Shown: positions 56,523 through 64,000 of the stretch, in pieces | Position numbering within the stretch: the first letter of the stretch is position 1 | How the letters are laid out: each line of letters begins with the position of its first letter | Position numbers and translations under genes: made by a program | Origin: Marinobacter sp. JH2 | GTDB lineage: Bacteria > Pseudomonadota > Gammaproteobacteria > Pseudomonadales > Oleiphilaceae | Direction: 5' to 3' | Length of the DNA stretch: 64,000 bases | Assembly: GCF_004353225.1 (NCBI RefSeq) | Contig: NZ_CP037934.1 | Coordinates: forward strand, 2,108,001 to 2,172,000 | Notes under the pieces: model-generated | Databases searched by the model: none | What the model was told of the DNA's origin: nothing | Seen by the model: only the letters and a program-made list of their open reading frames with translations

Positions 56523-57257
56523 TCAGGCCCGCGCGCGATCCAAAATCGCGCGCATATCCTTCACCGCGTCTTTCAATCCTGAGAACAAAGCGCGGGCAAC
56601 AATGGCGTGCCCGATGTTCAATTCATTAATGCCCGGTATGGCCGCCACTCTTTCCGTATTGTGGTAATGCAAACCGTGCCCGGCATTAACAATCAAGCCC
56701 TGTTCACACGCATAAGCCACTGCATCTTCGAGGATTTTTACAGTATCTTCGACCCGAGCTGGCGTTTTTGCCTCGGCATACTCGCCGGTGTGCAGTTCAA
56801 TGACCGGCGCACCGCAACGGACCGCAGCATCTATTTGAGCCCGGTCCGGATCAATAAACAACGACACTTCTGCCCCGATATTCGCCAATCGGTCACACGC
56901 TTTCGCGACGCGCTCTTCCTGCCCTACAACATCAAGCCCACCTTCTGTTGTGAGCTCCTCGCGCTTCTCGGGCACAAGGCAAACACACTCTGGCTTCACC
57001 TGTTCGGCAAACGTGAGCATGGCGTCGGTCACCGCCATTTCCAAGTTCATTTTCGTCTGCAACACGTCCTTCAGCAGCAATACGTCACGATCCTGGATGT
57101 GTCGGCGGTCTTCCCGGGGGTGCACGGTGATGCCATCCGCACCCGCCTCTTCGGCAACCAGCGCAGCTTGCACCGGGTCGGGATAGCGGGTACCCCGCGC
57201 CTCTCGCAAAGTGGCCACATGATCAATGTTTACACCAAGCAACACTCTGGGGTTCAT
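56523..57257 (-). CDS. pdxJ: Pyridoxine 5'-phosphate synthase
   Basis: This 244-residue TIM-barrel enzyme makes pyridoxine phosphate from 1-deoxyxylulose phosphate and 3-amino-2-oxopropyl phosphate. It has [45 protein letters not shown] and [12 protein letters not shown], with [12 protein letters not shown] at the end. It overlaps recO by four bases and ends five bases from the convergent barA stop. The last codons form a strong palindrome. Confidence 0.96.
   Translation of the reverse strand: MNPRVLLGVNIDHVATLREARGTRYPDPVQAALVAEEAGADGITVHPREDRRHIQDRDVLLLKDVLQTKMNLEMAVTDAMLTFAEQVKPECVCLVPEKREELTTEGGLDVVGQEERVAKACDRLANIGAEVSLFIDPDRAQIDAAVRCGAPVIELHTGEYAEAKTPARVEDTVKILEDAVAYACEQGLIVNAGHGLHYHNTERVAAIPGINELNIGHAIVARALFSGLKDAVKDMRAILDRARA
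56531..56553. terminator. Perfect GC-rich hairpin in the pdxJ end, after barA
   Basis: GCGCGCGAT at 56531-56539 and ATCGCGCGC at 56545-56553 are perfect complements with a five-base loop. It sits 13 bases after the barA stop and inside the last codons of pdxJ. No T-run follows, so its role as a terminator is uncertain. Confidence 0.45.
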
Positions 57258-57994
57258 AAGGTTCTCTCTGATGAAGAAACGGAATGACTGAATAAACTTC
57301 GGCTGTGGAGCGGCTTCCCCTGTAGCAGAAAGTCAACAAGCACACGCATCACGCGCTTAGCCGTTCGGCGCGCCGACTCATCGCTGTAGTCGTCGCCCGC
57401 CAGCGCAATCAAGGCTTCGCCTGGTAGTCGCCCCAAACGAACGTTAGCACCACTGGCAGAAACAATGCCTTGAACAGGATCATAACCATAATACCGCCCA
57501 ACCTCTACCGGGCTGCCGGTATCGGTGGTTTGATCCCATGAAAAATCGTAACCCAAAGCACCTGCGAAGGCTCTCTCGAAACGCCGCAATATCGGCTCGA
57601 CATCGCTGTTCACCTGAACACCAGCCAAGGCCTGAAGACTCTCGATGTAGTTGGCAAACAGCTCTGGATGGGGGTCTGCAGGCGGTAGAACACGCTGCAA
57701 AAGTTCATTGATATACAACCCGCTATACAACGCTCGGGTTTGGCTCAGGCGAGGTGCCTCTCGTAACTCCAGTTGCACCAGAGTTTTAAGATCGCTTTTG
57801 CCCGTCCAATCGATTAACAAAGGCTGGAACGGTTGAAGCTGCGCTTTCAGGGGGCTTTTCGCGCTGTTACCACCGCGGGCAATAACGCTCATACGGCCAT
57901 GGTTCAAGGTGAAGATATCCACCTGTAATGCGGTTTCCCGCCATGGCCGCCGATGGATGACGTAAGCGGGTTCGTGTTGCACCGCTCCTCTCAT
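57254..57994 (-). CDS. recO: DNA repair protein RecO
   Basis: This 246-residue protein has an N-terminal OB-like fold ([22 protein letters not shown]), a [17 protein letters not shown] segment, and a C-terminal helical region. It lacks the four-Cys zinc motif seen in some RecO proteins. It helps RecR load RecA onto SSB-coated DNA. The ATG at 57994 follows GAGG. It overlaps pdxJ by four bases and lies seven bases after the era stop. Confidence 0.93.
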   Translation of the reverse strand: MRGAVQHEPAYVIHRRPWRETALQVDIFTLNHGRMSVIARGGNSAKSPLKAQLQPFQPLLIDWTGKSDLKTLVQLELREAPRLSQTRALYSGLYINELLQRVLPPADPHPELFANYIESLQALAGVQVNSDVEPILRRFERAFAGALGYDFSWDQTTDTGSPVEVGRYYGYDPVQGIVSASGANVRLGRLPGEALIALAGDDYSDESARRTAKRVMRVLVDFLLQGKPLHSRSLFSHSVSSSERTL

Positions 57995-58001
57995 ATCAAC
58001 C

Positions 58002-58922
58002 TCAGAGGTCGTTCATCCCCAGACTTTTCAGGGCCCTGTCGCTATCTGCCCAACCACGCTTTACCTTAACCCAAAGTTTGAGCATGACTTTCGTATCGAA
58101 CATTCGCTCCATATCAATACGAGCTTCCTGGCCGATCTGACGCAACCGAGCGCCCTTGTCGCCGATGATGATCTTTCGCTGTCCGTCACGCTCAACCAGA
58201 ATCAACGCAGAAATGTGAAGAGTCTTACCTTGCTGTTTAAATTCTTCAATTTCCACTGCTACCGAATAGGGTAGCTCGGCGCCCAGCTGACGAGTGATTT
58301 TTTCCCGCACCATCTCTGAAGCCATGAAGCGCTGACTGCGATCCGTAATCTGATCATCCGGATAAAAGTGCACACTCTGTGGCAGGAAACGGCCAACGGC
58401 TTCTTCCAAAGGCTCCAAGTTAGTCTCGCGCAGCGCTGACAACGGAATAATCTCGGCGAAATCCCGCTTTGCAGCCAAGCTTTCGAGATGCGGCAACATC
58501 AACTCTCGCTTCTCTAGCTTATCAACCTTGTTGATAGCCAGAATGACCGGGCACTTCAAGCGCTCCAGCTTCTCTAAAACCATCTCGTCAGCGGTGGTCC
58601 AATTCAATTGATCCACCACAAACACCACCACATCGACATCCACCAACGCGGAGGTTGCGGCTTTATTCATGTAACGGTTGATCGCTCTTGGCTCTTCTTC
58701 ATGCATTCCCGGCGTATCAACGTAAATCGCCTGCACATCTCCTTCGGTTTTGATCCCCAGCACCTGATGCCTAGTGGTTTGAGGCTTCCGAGACGTAATG
58801 CTGAGCTTTTGCCCGAGGATGTGGTTCAACAGTGTCGATTTACCCACGTTGGGGCGTCCGACGATTGCAACAAATCCGCAACGGCTGTCCGGATTATCCG
58901 GGGTGGTTATATCGTTCTTCAT
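58002..58922 (-). CDS. era: GTPase Era
   Basis: This 306-residue GTPase has G1 [13 protein letters not shown]3 DTPG, G4 NKVDK and a C-terminal KH domain ([20 protein letters not shown]). It binds 16S rRNA and assists 30S subunit maturation. It overlaps rnc by four bases and precedes recO, the classical rnc-era-recO order. Confidence 0.97.
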   Translation of the reverse strand: MKNDITTPDNPDSRCGFVAIVGRPNVGKSTLLNHILGQKLSITSRKPQTTRHQVLGIKTEGDVQAIYVDTPGMHEEEPRAINRYMNKAATSALVDVDVVVFVVDQLNWTTADEMVLEKLERLKCPVILAINKVDKLEKRELMLPHLESLAAKRDFAEIIPLSALRETNLEPLEEAVGRFLPQSVHFYPDDQITDRSQRFMASEMVREKITRQLGAELPYSVAVEIEEFKQQGKTLHISALILVERDGQRKIIIGDKGARLRQIGQEARIDMERMFDTKVMLKLWVKVKRGWADSDRALKSLGMNDL

Positions 58923-59608
58923 GAATTCTCCACGCCCAGCTTCTTGAGGGCACTGCGGGCGGCTTGTTGCTCAGCAATTCGGCGACTGCTGCCGGTGCCA
59001 GTGGTTTTACGGTCCAGCGACGACAACGCACACGTAACATGGAACGTCTGATTATGCGCTTCGCCATCCACCGAGATAACTTCGTATCGCGGTAACGGGA
59101 ACTGACGCGACTGCAGATACTCCTGCAATCGGGTTTTTGGGTCTTTCTGGGTATCCTGTACATCCAGACCTGCCAGCCGCTCGGTAAACCAGCGTAAGAC
59201 CTGCTCTCGGCAGGTATAGAAATCGCTGTCCAAGTAGATGGCTCCGATGATGGATTCCACAGCATCAGCCAGAATGGACTCACGGCGAAAGCCGCCACTC
59301 TTTAGCTCTCCCGACCCTAATCTCAGGTACTGTCCCAACTGGAATTCGCGGCCGATTTCAGCAAGGGTAACGCCTTTTACCATACGGGCTCTGAGGCGGC
59401 TCAGCTGGCCTTCACGGGCGGCTTCGAACTTCAAAAACAGGTTCTCGGCGATCACCATATTGACGATAGAATCGCCAAGAAATTCCAGACGCTCATTGTT
59501 CTGGTTGCCAAAGCTTCGGTGGGTAAGCGCCAGCAGCAGCCGATCAGGGTCTTTAAACTGATAGCCAATGCGGCGCTGGAGTTGATCAAGATCTGGTTTT
59601 GAACTCAC
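58919..59608 (-). CDS. rnc: Ribonuclease III
   Basis: This 229-residue dsRNA endonuclease has the catalytic signature [17 protein letters not shown] (Glu and Asp metal ligands) and [13 protein letters not shown], followed by a C-terminal dsRNA-binding domain. It processes rRNA and mRNAs. The stop overlaps era by four bases and the start overlaps the DUF4845 stop by four bases. Confidence 0.97.
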   Translation of the reverse strand: MSSKPDLDQLQRRIGYQFKDPDRLLLALTHRSFGNQNNERLEFLGDSIVNMVIAENLFLKFEAAREGQLSRLRARMVKGVTLAEIGREFQLGQYLRLGSGELKSGGFRRESILADAVESIIGAIYLDSDFYTCREQVLRWFTERLAGLDVQDTQKDPKTRLQEYLQSRQFPLPRYEVISVDGEAHNQTFHVTCALSSLDRKTTGTGSSRRIAEQQAARSALKKLGVENS

Positions 59609-59991
59609 TTGCCTTTAAACTCATACTCGTGTTGAAAGTGAACGACGGTGTCGACACTGCCAAATAGGTTGTTGCGAACCTCATAATCAACGCTTATGAG
59701 CACCAAATCTCCGTCTTTATCAACAGTGATATTCTTGGCATCAAAACCGCGTACGTTGTTCACACTTAACTGCTTGTTAATAACCCCTCGCACCTGAGCC
59801 GGCCCCATTTTGGACAGGCCGTCGGTATTTTCAAGATTTTCGAGGGCTTCCTGAATAGTAAAGTCATCAAGATAAGCCGGCCCCACCTTAAGAGCGAACG
59901 TCAGCAAACCGGCAAAAAACAAGGCCACGATCATCATCGTCAAGCCGCTGCCTTGCTGATACTTCATACCCTTGGGAAATCCATTCTTCAT
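59605..59991 (-). CDS. DUF4845 family membrane-anchored protein
   Basis: This 128-residue protein has one N-terminal transmembrane helix ([20 protein letters not shown]) and a C-terminal periplasmic segment. DUF4845 genes lie between lepB and rnc in many gammaproteobacteria. No function is established. The ATG at 59991 ([16 protein letters not shown]) follows GGAG; a longer frame is less likely. It lies 26 bases after lepB. Confidence 0.82.
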   Translation of the reverse strand: MKNGFPKGMKYQQGSGLTMMIVALFFAGLLTFALKVGPAYLDDFTIQEALENLENTDGLSKMGPAQVRGVINKQLSVNNVRGFDAKNITVDKDGDLVLISVDYEVRNNLFGSVDTVVHFQHEYEFKGK

Positions 59992-60017
59992 TCGTGTTCG
60001 CTCCGAAATCTTCGAGA

Positions 60018-60800
60018 TCATTCGATGCCACCCACTCGATCAAAAGATGGCAGACTTGTGAAAGATTTCCAGTGCATCCAGATACCGAAGGCCTTGCCAA
60101 CCACCAGTTCATCCGGCACCGTGCCCCAGAAACGACTGTCGTTACTATTATCCCGGTTGTCACCCATTACAAAGTAGTGTCCTTCAGGAACTGTCCACTC
60201 TCCCTCTCCCGAGCCAGACACACGCCCCATGGTGAGGTAGATGTCATGCTCAACACTACCCATGGTTTCTCGCCAGCGTTCCATCGGAGGCAATCGTGCG
60301 ACAAAGTCCCGAGCCACGGGTTCGCCATTGATAAAGAGTTGCTTGTTACGGTACCGCACGGTGTCGCCCGGCAAACCGATCACCCGCTTGATGTAATTAG
60401 TGACACCGTCCTCCGGAAAACGGAACACCATAACATCGCCACGCTCCGGGTCCCCGATCTCGACAATTTTGGTGCCGGCCACGGGCAATCTCAGACCATA
60501 GGCGTATTTGTTCACCAAAATGAAATCGCCTACTTCCAGCGTGGGCAACATAGACCCTGATGGAATCTGAAACGGCTCGATCAGGAACGAACGCAACACC
60601 AGCACAACGGCCAATACTGGAAAAAAAGAGCGACTGATATCAATCAGCCAAGGCTCTGCGGGTTCTTCCGAACTACTCGTTTCGGCTTGTTCACTCCTGT
60701 TGGCAAGACGACGTTGTCGCAAAAACAACTTGTCCGCCAGCCAGACCACACCCGTCACAAAGGTGAGAACAACCAATACCAGTGGAAAATCAATATCCAT
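60018..60800 (-). CDS. lepB: Signal peptidase I
   Basis: This 260-residue inner-membrane protease removes signal peptides. It has two N-terminal transmembrane helices, the catalytic Ser in IPSGSMLPTLEVGD, the catalytic Lys in YIKRVIGLPGD, and the box GDNRDNSNDSR. It is cotranscribed with lepA (17-base gap), and the DUF4845 gene follows. Confidence 0.96.
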   Translation of the reverse strand: MDIDFPLVLVVLTFVTGVVWLADKLFLRQRRLANRSEQAETSSSEEPAEPWLIDISRSFFPVLAVVLVLRSFLIEPFQIPSGSMLPTLEVGDFILVNKYAYGLRLPVAGTKIVEIGDPERGDVMVFRFPEDGVTNYIKRVIGLPGDTVRYRNKQLFINGEPVARDFVARLPPMERWRETMGSVEHDIYLTMGRVSGSGEGEWTVPEGHYFVMGDNRDNSNDSRFWGTVPDELVVGKAFGIWMHWKSFTSLPSFDRVGGIE

Positions 60801-60817
60801 CGGGCGCCTTAGTTTTA

Positions 60818-62626
60818 TTAATTATCAACTTTCAATACAGCAAGAAACGCTTCCTGAGGCACCTCGACATTACCCAGCTGCTTCATGCGTTTTTTGCCTT
60901 CCTTCTGCTTCTGAAGCAGCTTTTTCTTACGGCTGACATCACCACCGTAACACTTGGCTGTTACGTTTTTACGTAATGCTTTGACGGTTACCCGAGAAAC
61001 CACCTGGGTACCTATGGCCGCTTGAATCGCAATATCAAACATCTGCCTCGGGATCAGCTCTTTCATCTTCTCGATCAGCTGACGCCCTTTCCGGTGAGCC
61101 AGATCACGGTGCACGATGATGGCAAGTGCATCCACACGCTCACCGTTAATCAATACATCCAGACGCACTAGGTTCGCGTCTTGAAAACGCACAAAATGGT
61201 AATCCAACGATGCAAAGCCACGGCTTGCGGATTTGATACGATCGAAGAAATCCATAACCACTTCTGCCATCGGCAACTCGTAGCTGAGCTGCACCTGAGA
61301 TGACATGAAGTGCATATTTTTCTGAACACCCCGTTTTTCTTCACACAGAGCAATGACGTTGCCCAAATGCTCTTGAGGCACAAGAATATTGGCTTCAACG
61401 ATCGGCTCACGCATTTCTTCGATAGAACCAATATCCGGCAGCCGGGACGGGTTGTCCACCGACACCGTCTCACCCTGCTTGGTCACTACTTCATATATGA
61501 CCGTAGGGGCTGTGGTGATCAGATCGATGTCGTATTCCCGCTCCAGGCGCTCCTGGATAATTTCCATGTGCAACATGCCGAGGAAACCGCAACGAAAACC
61601 AAATCCCAGAGCATCGGAGTTTTCAGGTTCGAAAAACAACGAGGCGTCATTCAGGGTCAGCTTTTCCAGCGCATCTCGGAAGTCGTCATAGTCATCGGCA
61701 CTGACCGGGAACAAGCCCGCATACACTTGAGGCTTAACCTTCTGGAACCCCGGCAGCATCGGAGTTTCTTCCGCGTACTTCTGATGCACAATGGTGTCAC
61801 CTACTGGCGCACCGTGAATATCTTTGATGCCAGCGACGACAAAACCTACGTCGCCCGCTTCGAGAATATTGGTATCCGTCGGTTTAGGATTAAAGATCCC
61901 GACCTTGTCAGCATTCCAGGCTTTATTCGTCGATTTGATAACAATCTTGTCGCCCTTGCGCAAAACCCCTTCGATGACTCGCACCAGCGACACAACACCC
62001 AGATAATTATCAAACCAAGAGTCAATAATCAGCGCCTGCAAAGGTGCACTGCGGTCACCTTTCGGAGGCGGAATCCTCTGGATCAGATCCTCAAGGACAT
62101 CTTCAACGCCCAGACCACTTTTGGCACTGCAACGCACCGCATCCTGCGCTTCAATACCAATGATATCTTCAATCTCGGCCGCCACACGCTCTGGTTCAGC
62201 CTGCGGAAGGTCCATTTTGTTCAGTACCGGAACAACCTCCAGCCCCTGCTCCAGCGCGGTATAGCAATTAGCCACTGACTGCGCCTCTACGCCTTGGCCA
62301 GCATCTACAACCAGCAGCGCACCTTCACAGGCATACAGAGATCGAGAAACTTCGTACGAGAAGTCCACGTGCCCCGGTGTGTCGATGAAGTTCAACTTAT
62401 AGGTTTCGCCATCTCGAGCCGTGTAGTTGAGCGTTACACTCTGGGCTTTGATGGTAATGCCCCGCTCTCTCTCGAGATCCATGGAGTCAAGCACCTGAGC
62501 GGCCATTTCACGCTCGGTCAAACCGCCACAGCTTTGAATGAAACGATCCGCCAGCGTGGATTTACCGTGGTCGATGTGGGCAATGATGGAAAAGTTACGG
62601 ATTCGGCTCAGTTCAGTCACAGACAA
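60818..62626 (-). CDS. lepA: Elongation factor 4 (LepA)
   Basis: This 602-residue translational GTPase has G1 [13 protein letters not shown], the switch region [19 protein letters not shown] and NKMD, followed by the LepA-specific C-terminal domain ([18 protein letters not shown]). It acts on stalled or initiating ribosomes. The start is probably TTG at 62626; an in-frame GTG two codons later (62620) is an alternative, and neither has a strong ribosome site. It is followed closely by lepB. Confidence 0.95.
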   Translation of the reverse strand: MSVTELSRIRNFSIIAHIDHGKSTLADRFIQSCGGLTEREMAAQVLDSMDLERERGITIKAQSVTLNYTARDGETYKLNFIDTPGHVDFSYEVSRSLYACEGALLVVDAGQGVEAQSVANCYTALEQGLEVVPVLNKMDLPQAEPERVAAEIEDIIGIEAQDAVRCSAKSGLGVEDVLEDLIQRIPPPKGDRSAPLQALIIDSWFDNYLGVVSLVRVIEGVLRKGDKIVIKSTNKAWNADKVGIFNPKPTDTNILEAGDVGFVVAGIKDIHGAPVGDTIVHQKYAEETPMLPGFQKVKPQVYAGLFPVSADDYDDFRDALEKLTLNDASLFFEPENSDALGFGFRCGFLGMLHMEIIQERLEREYDIDLITTAPTVIYEVVTKQGETVSVDNPSRLPDIGSIEEMREPIVEANILVPQEHLGNVIALCEEKRGVQKNMHFMSSQVQLSYELPMAEVVMDFFDRIKSASRGFASLDYHFVRFQDANLVRLDVLINGERVDALAIIVHRDLAHRKGRQLIEKMKELIPRQMFDIAIQAAIGTQVVSRVTVKALRKNVTAKCYGGDVSRKKKLLQKQKEGKKRMKQLGNVEVPQEAFLAVLKVDN

Positions 62627-62722
62627 TGATTACTCATATAAGACATGGGATTGAGCCCGGTATAGCCGCTACGGGTCCGGGAACGGCGTGATTTTACCGG
62701 TATCCGGCCGCTATTGCCATGT

Positions 62723-64000
62723 TCAGGAAATAAGCGGCCTCTCATACTGGCGAATCAGGAACCCGATGAGGGCATCTTCATCCAGCGGATAGCTGAACAA
62801 ATTGCCCTGGCTCTGAGCGCAACCAGCGGACTTCAAAAACGCCAGTTGTTGTACCGTTTCAACACCTTCGGCCACTACCGTCAGATGTAATTTGTGCGCC
62901 AGAGCAATGACCGCTGAAGCAACATCGGTGGCGCTGACGTTGTAGGGGATATCACGAATAAATCCGTGATCGATCTTTATCACATCAAGGGGAAGCTGCT
63001 GCAACGCAACTAAAGAGCACGATCCCTTGCCGAAATCATCCAAAATCAGACAAACGCCGAGATCATTCAGCGAAACCAGCAGCTCACGTAGCATTCGCGG
63101 ATCTTCGTTGAGTAATTCCGCCGGAAGCTCCAACTCGATTCTGTCCGCAGCGACACCGGTTTCGGTAATCACCCGCCGGATTAAGTCTAAAAAGCCCGTA
63201 TCGGTGATTTGGCGAACCGAAAAATTAACCGCCATTTTTAGGGATTCAAAGCCCGCACGCTCCAGCGCCTGAACCTGAATACAAGCTTGCCGGAATGCCT
63301 GCTCACCCAACCGAATGATTAAGCCCGTTTCATCGGCTAGATTAATAAACTGCTGCGCGGGCACCACCCCCTTTTCAGGGTGGTGCCAACGCAAGAAGGC
63401 TTCGACTCCAATCACCTTCTGGGTCACCAAATCTACCTTTGGCTGATAATGCAGCACAAAACGATCCTCCTGCAGCGCCGTTGCCAACTCTTCTTGTTGC
63501 AACATGCGACGCGCGGCTTTGATGTTCATCGCCGGAGTAAAGAATTGGTAATTATTGCGGCCCATTTCTTTGGCTCGATACATGGCCAAATCCGCATACT
63601 TCATGAGTGTGCCCACGTCTTCGCTGTCATGGGGAACCATGGTGATACCAATGCTGACGGTCACGCCAATATCATGATCACTCAGCCTGACTCTCTGGCA
63701 CAAGCGCCGCAAAATCGTTTCCGCGACCTTGCTCGCCGCGTCGGTTCCACTAACCCTAGACAGCAGAACCACGAATTCATCGCCACCCAGGCGGGCCACG
63801 GAATCTTCTTCCCGAACACAGCCTTGGAGCCACTCAGCTACCTTTCGCAGCAACTCATCGCCGGCATCATGCCCCAGGGTATCGTTGATTCGCTTGAACC
63901 CGTCCAAATCCAGATACATCAAGGCCGCTGGTTCACCACTGCGGCGGGATCGTTGCACAACACTATTCAGACGGTCACGAAACAATTGCCGGTTGGCCAA
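62723..64000 (-). CDS. GGDEF-EAL cyclic-di-GMP protein, 5' truncated by the window
   Basis: 425 residues of a larger protein are in view; the frame runs off the window at LANRQLFRDRLN, which is the usual start of a GGDEF domain. It has an intact GGDEF motif, an upstream I-site RxxD (REED, five residues before), and an EAL domain with VEAFLRW, NFSVRQ, DDFGKGSCSL, KIDHGF and AEGVET. The main catalytic residues of both domains appear present, although several surrounding positions deviate from common consensus. Either activity, or a bifunctional protein, is possible. N-terminal sensory domains are outside the window. The first in-view codon is TTG inside a domain, not a start. Confidence 0.9.
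   Translation of the reverse strand: MANRQLFRDRLNSVVQRSRRSGEPAALMYLDLDGFKRINDTLGHDAGDELLRKVAEWLQGCVREEDSVARLGGDEFVVLLSRVSGTDAASKVAETILRRLCQRVRLSDHDIGVTVSIGITMVPHDSEDVGTLMKYADLAMYRAKEMGRNNYQFFTPAMNIKAARRMLQQEELATALQEDRFVLHYQPKVDLVTQKVIGVEAFLRWHHPEKGVVPAQQFINLADETGLIIRLGEQAFRQACIQVQALERAGFESLKMAVNFSVRQITDTGFLDLIRRVITETGVAADRIELELPAELLNEDPRMLRELLVSLNDLGVCLILDDFGKGSCSLVALQQLPLDVIKIDHGFIRDIPYNVSATDVASAVIALAHKLHLTVVAEGVETVQQLAFLKSAGCAQSQGNLFSYPLDEDALIGFLIRQYERPLIS

Overview
The window is ordinary chromosomal DNA of a gammaproteobacterium, most likely Marinobacter or a close relative. The strongest taxonomic cue is a 512-residue fatty acyl reductase of the Marinobacter wax-ester type at 33330-34868. 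Gene orders also fit this group: cysM-rlmD-relA-mazG with divergent barA, lepA-lepB-DUF4845-rnc-era-recO-pdxJ, and ppc/adk/tsaB/rsmJ. No rRNA, tRNA, insertion sequence, phage, CRISPR array or integron was recognised. The genus is an inference from remembered family sequences, since no search was run.

Layout. 1-6963: the tail of a SelW-like Rdx gene, a periplasmic copper chaperone (PCuAC), a three-gene 2-oxo-acid dehydrogenase operon (E1alpha-E1beta-E2), YjdM, a YaiI-type protein and an ABC exporter. 6985-14929: a Fur-controlled hydroxamate-type siderophore uptake locus. It holds fhuC-fhuD-fhuB-fhuF-araC as one chain of overlapping genes, then a FhuA/FoxA-like TonB receptor, a strong terminator, and on the opposite strand a 30-residue single-helix microprotein with its own Fur-like box. 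No siderophore synthesis genes are present, so the locus probably imports siderophores made elsewhere in the genome or by other organisms. 14994-18397: GFA-domain protein, a tandem thioredoxin-fold (GST_N-like) protein, PBP4/DacB and a DUF2798 membrane protein. 18593-24320: a five-gene operon (acyl-CoA dehydrogenase, SDR, APH-type kinase, histidine-phosphatase-fold protein, SDR) with a divergent LysR gene. Its composition resembles the phosphorylation route for 4-hydroxyacyl-CoAs (LvaA/LvaC, ACAD10/11).

24317-31121: an orphan three-helix membrane protein, an isopropylmalate/tartrate dehydrogenase-like gene paired with a class III aminotransferase, a YceB-like lipoprotein, a class I aminotransferase, a D-2-hydroxyacid dehydrogenase, and a CrbR/ErdR-like response regulator. 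31165-37156: acetyl-CoA synthetase with repeated operator-like sites in its leader, the fatty acyl reductase, and a divergent pair encoding an unassigned methyltransferase and a stand-alone LPG-synthase-C (DUF2156) protein. Acetate activation, acyl reduction and possible lipid modification are therefore neighbours here.

37148-64000: mostly housekeeping. It covers murI, nudC, plsB, rsmJ, tsaB, adk, a YbaK-like/HDOD fusion, ppc, mazG, relA, rlmD, cysM, barA, pdxJ, recO, era, rnc, DUF4845, lepB and lepA, and ends in a GGDEF-EAL protein cut by the window edge. Genes within operons are packed with 4-base ATGA overlaps. At two convergent junctions (plsB/rsmJ and barA/pdxJ) a hairpin lies inside the neighbour's coding end.

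The items most worth following are the Fur-box microprotein, the methyltransferase/DUF2156 pair beside the fatty acyl reductase, the kinase/acyl-CoA dehydrogenase operon with an active-site-altered histidine phosphatase, and the repeated palindromes upstream of acs.
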